A stretch of 14,033 nucleotides of DNA, taken from Gemmatimonadota bacterium. GTDB taxonomy: Bacteria; Gemmatimonadota; Gemmatimonadetes; Gemmatimonadales; GWC2-71-9. Every line of letters starts with the position of its first letter. The first letter of the stretch is position 1. Below are positions 13,339-14,033 of the stretch, in pieces. A program made the translations under genes and the position numbers. A model generated the notes under the pieces. That model did no database searches and had not been told where the DNA came from. It saw only the letters and a program-made list of their open reading frames with translations. The stretch lies in contig QHVD01000194.1 of assembly GCA_003222235.1 (NCBI GenBank), forward strand, positions 1 through 14,033, written 5' to 3'.

Positions 13339-14033
13339 TCAAACGCCACGAAGGCCACCCGGCGACTATCAGGCGACCATGAAGGAACGTTGATGGTGCC
13401 CTGACCGCCTAGGAAGGGCGGCGTCAGATCGCGCACCGAACCATCGCGCAAGTCCATGAGACGAAGCTGCACCTGCTTGCCGAACGGATGATCCTCGCCC
13501 TGCTCTTCGAGGTAAGCGAGGAACACCACCCAGCGCCCGTCGGGTGACGGGTGCGGGAACCAGTTGGAGTGGGCATCGCGAGTGAGCTGTTCGGCCCGAC
13601 TGCCGTCCGAGCGCATGCGCCAGATCTCCATCTTCCCACTACAGAATGAGTTGTAGTAGATGAACTCTCCGTCGGGTGCATAGTCGGGGCCGTCATCGAG
13701 GCCGGGGCAGGTGGTCAGGCGTCGCTCCTCTCCACCGCCCACCGGGATGGCATAGATGTCCCACTCGCCATCGCGACGCCCAACGAACGCCAGCGTCTTT
13801 CCGTCAGGAGACCATCCATGCCAGAAGCTCGGCGCCTTCGCGGTCACCTTCACCGGTGTCGGGCTGCCGAGGATCGGAAGGATGTAGATGCTGGACGCGA
13901 GCCAGTCCTGCTTCGGGTCCGCGATGTGCTCGGCGGCATGATGGCTCAGGACGAGGTACCTGCCGTCAGGTGAGATACCGTGATCGTTGTTCACTCGGGT
14001 GGCGAATCCGGTGGGTATCTCCTGAAGGCGCTT
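13329..14033 (-). CDS. TolB-like beta-propeller (PD40 repeat) protein, 5' end outside window
   Basis: The frame stays open to the right window edge (the bases there encode KRLQEIPTGFATR before the GTG at 13994), so about 235 C-terminal residues are visible. WD40-like/PD40 blades repeat: HGISPDGRYLVLSH, HGWSPDGKTLAFVGRRDGEWDIYAIP, PDYAPDGEFIYYNSFCSGKMEIWRMRSDG, HPSPDGRWVVFLAYLEEQ and PSWSPDSRRVAFVAFEKR. These match the propeller of TolB and of many free-standing exported or cytoplasmic proteins in soil bacteria. No pal, tolA or tolR lies nearby, so a true Tol-Pal role is not supported. The signal peptide region is not in the window. The gene ends at the exact point where the sigma-factor relic begins, so its 3' flank is a rearrangement boundary. 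Confidence 0.85.
   Translation of the reverse strand, partial: KRLQEIPTGFATRVNNDHGISPDGRYLVLSHHAAEHIADPKQDWLASSIYILPILGSPTPVKVTAKAPSFWHGWSPDGKTLAFVGRRDGEWDIYAIPVGGGEERRLTTCPGLDDGPDYAPDGEFIYYNSFCSGKMEIWRMRSDGSRAEQLTRDAHSNWFPHPSPDGRWVVFLAYLEEQGEDHPFGKQVQLRLMDLRDGSVRDLTPPFLGGQGTINVPSWSPDSRRVAFVAFEKR

Noticed and set aside
13329..14033. Genuine TolB of a Tol-Pal system
   Set aside because: Only the propeller part is seen and no tolA, tolQ, tolR or pal gene is adjacent; such PD40 proteins are common without Tol function.
1..14033. tRNA, rRNA, riboswitch or phage attachment site
   Set aside because: Reading both strands I saw no cloverleaf-like gene, no rRNA-like stretch, no known riboswitch core and no integrase. 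A covariance-model search would be needed to exclude small RNAs.

Overview
The window is G+C-rich bacterial DNA. It reads like a chromosomal segment of an uncultured Gemmatimonadota-type organism. That placement is an inference from gene content and order (dnaX-ybaB-recR next to an MglB/MglA pair, then pgsA and cinA; a DUF305-LVIVD pair; secreted TIM-barrel and TolB-like proteins), not a database result.

Positions 1-5558 hold one tightly packed + strand gene string: the 3' part of dnaX, ybaB/ebfC, recR, a Roadblock/LC7 (MglB-like) gene, an MglA-like GTPase gene, pgsA, cinA and an alpha/beta hydrolase. Gaps are 0-12 nt or short overlaps, except 41 nt between dnaX and ybaB, so a shared transcript is likely. 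It combines clamp loading and recombinational repair (dnaX, ybaB, recR), a polarity-type small-GTPase switch (mglB, mglA), phospholipid synthesis (pgsA) and pyridine-nucleotide repair (cinA). After an 86-nt gap comes the chaperone pair grpE-dnaJ (5645-7399), joined by a 1-nt stop/start overlap. Two of these housekeeping genes are broken as read. recR has lost about 32-35 nt, including the second zinc-finger cysteine pair, and is out of frame. dnaJ has a +1 frame change near a G6 run. Either the assembly has errors here or these genes are degrading.

Positions 7400-12119 are accessory. A striking mirrored 7-mer hairpin separates dnaJ from a convergent gene for a DinB/maleylpyruvate-isomerase-like protein with an SCP2-like C-terminus. 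Divergent from that gene is a two-gene export cassette: a DUF305 protein with histidine pairs and a Met-rich linker, and a large LVIVD-repeat lipoprotein. Convergent with the lipoprotein gene is a Tat-exported xylose-isomerase-like TIM-barrel protein, preceded on the same strand by a secreted DUF4440/NTF2-like protein.

Positions 12709-14033 look rearranged. A 108-bp MITE-like element with perfect 20-bp terminal inverted repeats sits exactly at the stop codon of a small DUF1272 zinc-ribbon gene. Upstream of that gene lies a 59-codon relic of the C-terminus of a DUF6596-type sigma factor. It abuts the 3' end of a TolB-like beta-propeller gene that runs off the window.

I found no complete new defence or metabolic system. 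The most distinctive signals are the two mirrored short-tandem-repeat structures (8-mers inside dnaX, 7-mers after dnaJ), the MITE, the sigma-factor relic and the broken recR. No rRNA, tRNA or CRISPR was seen, and no gene-free stretch exceeds 300 nt.
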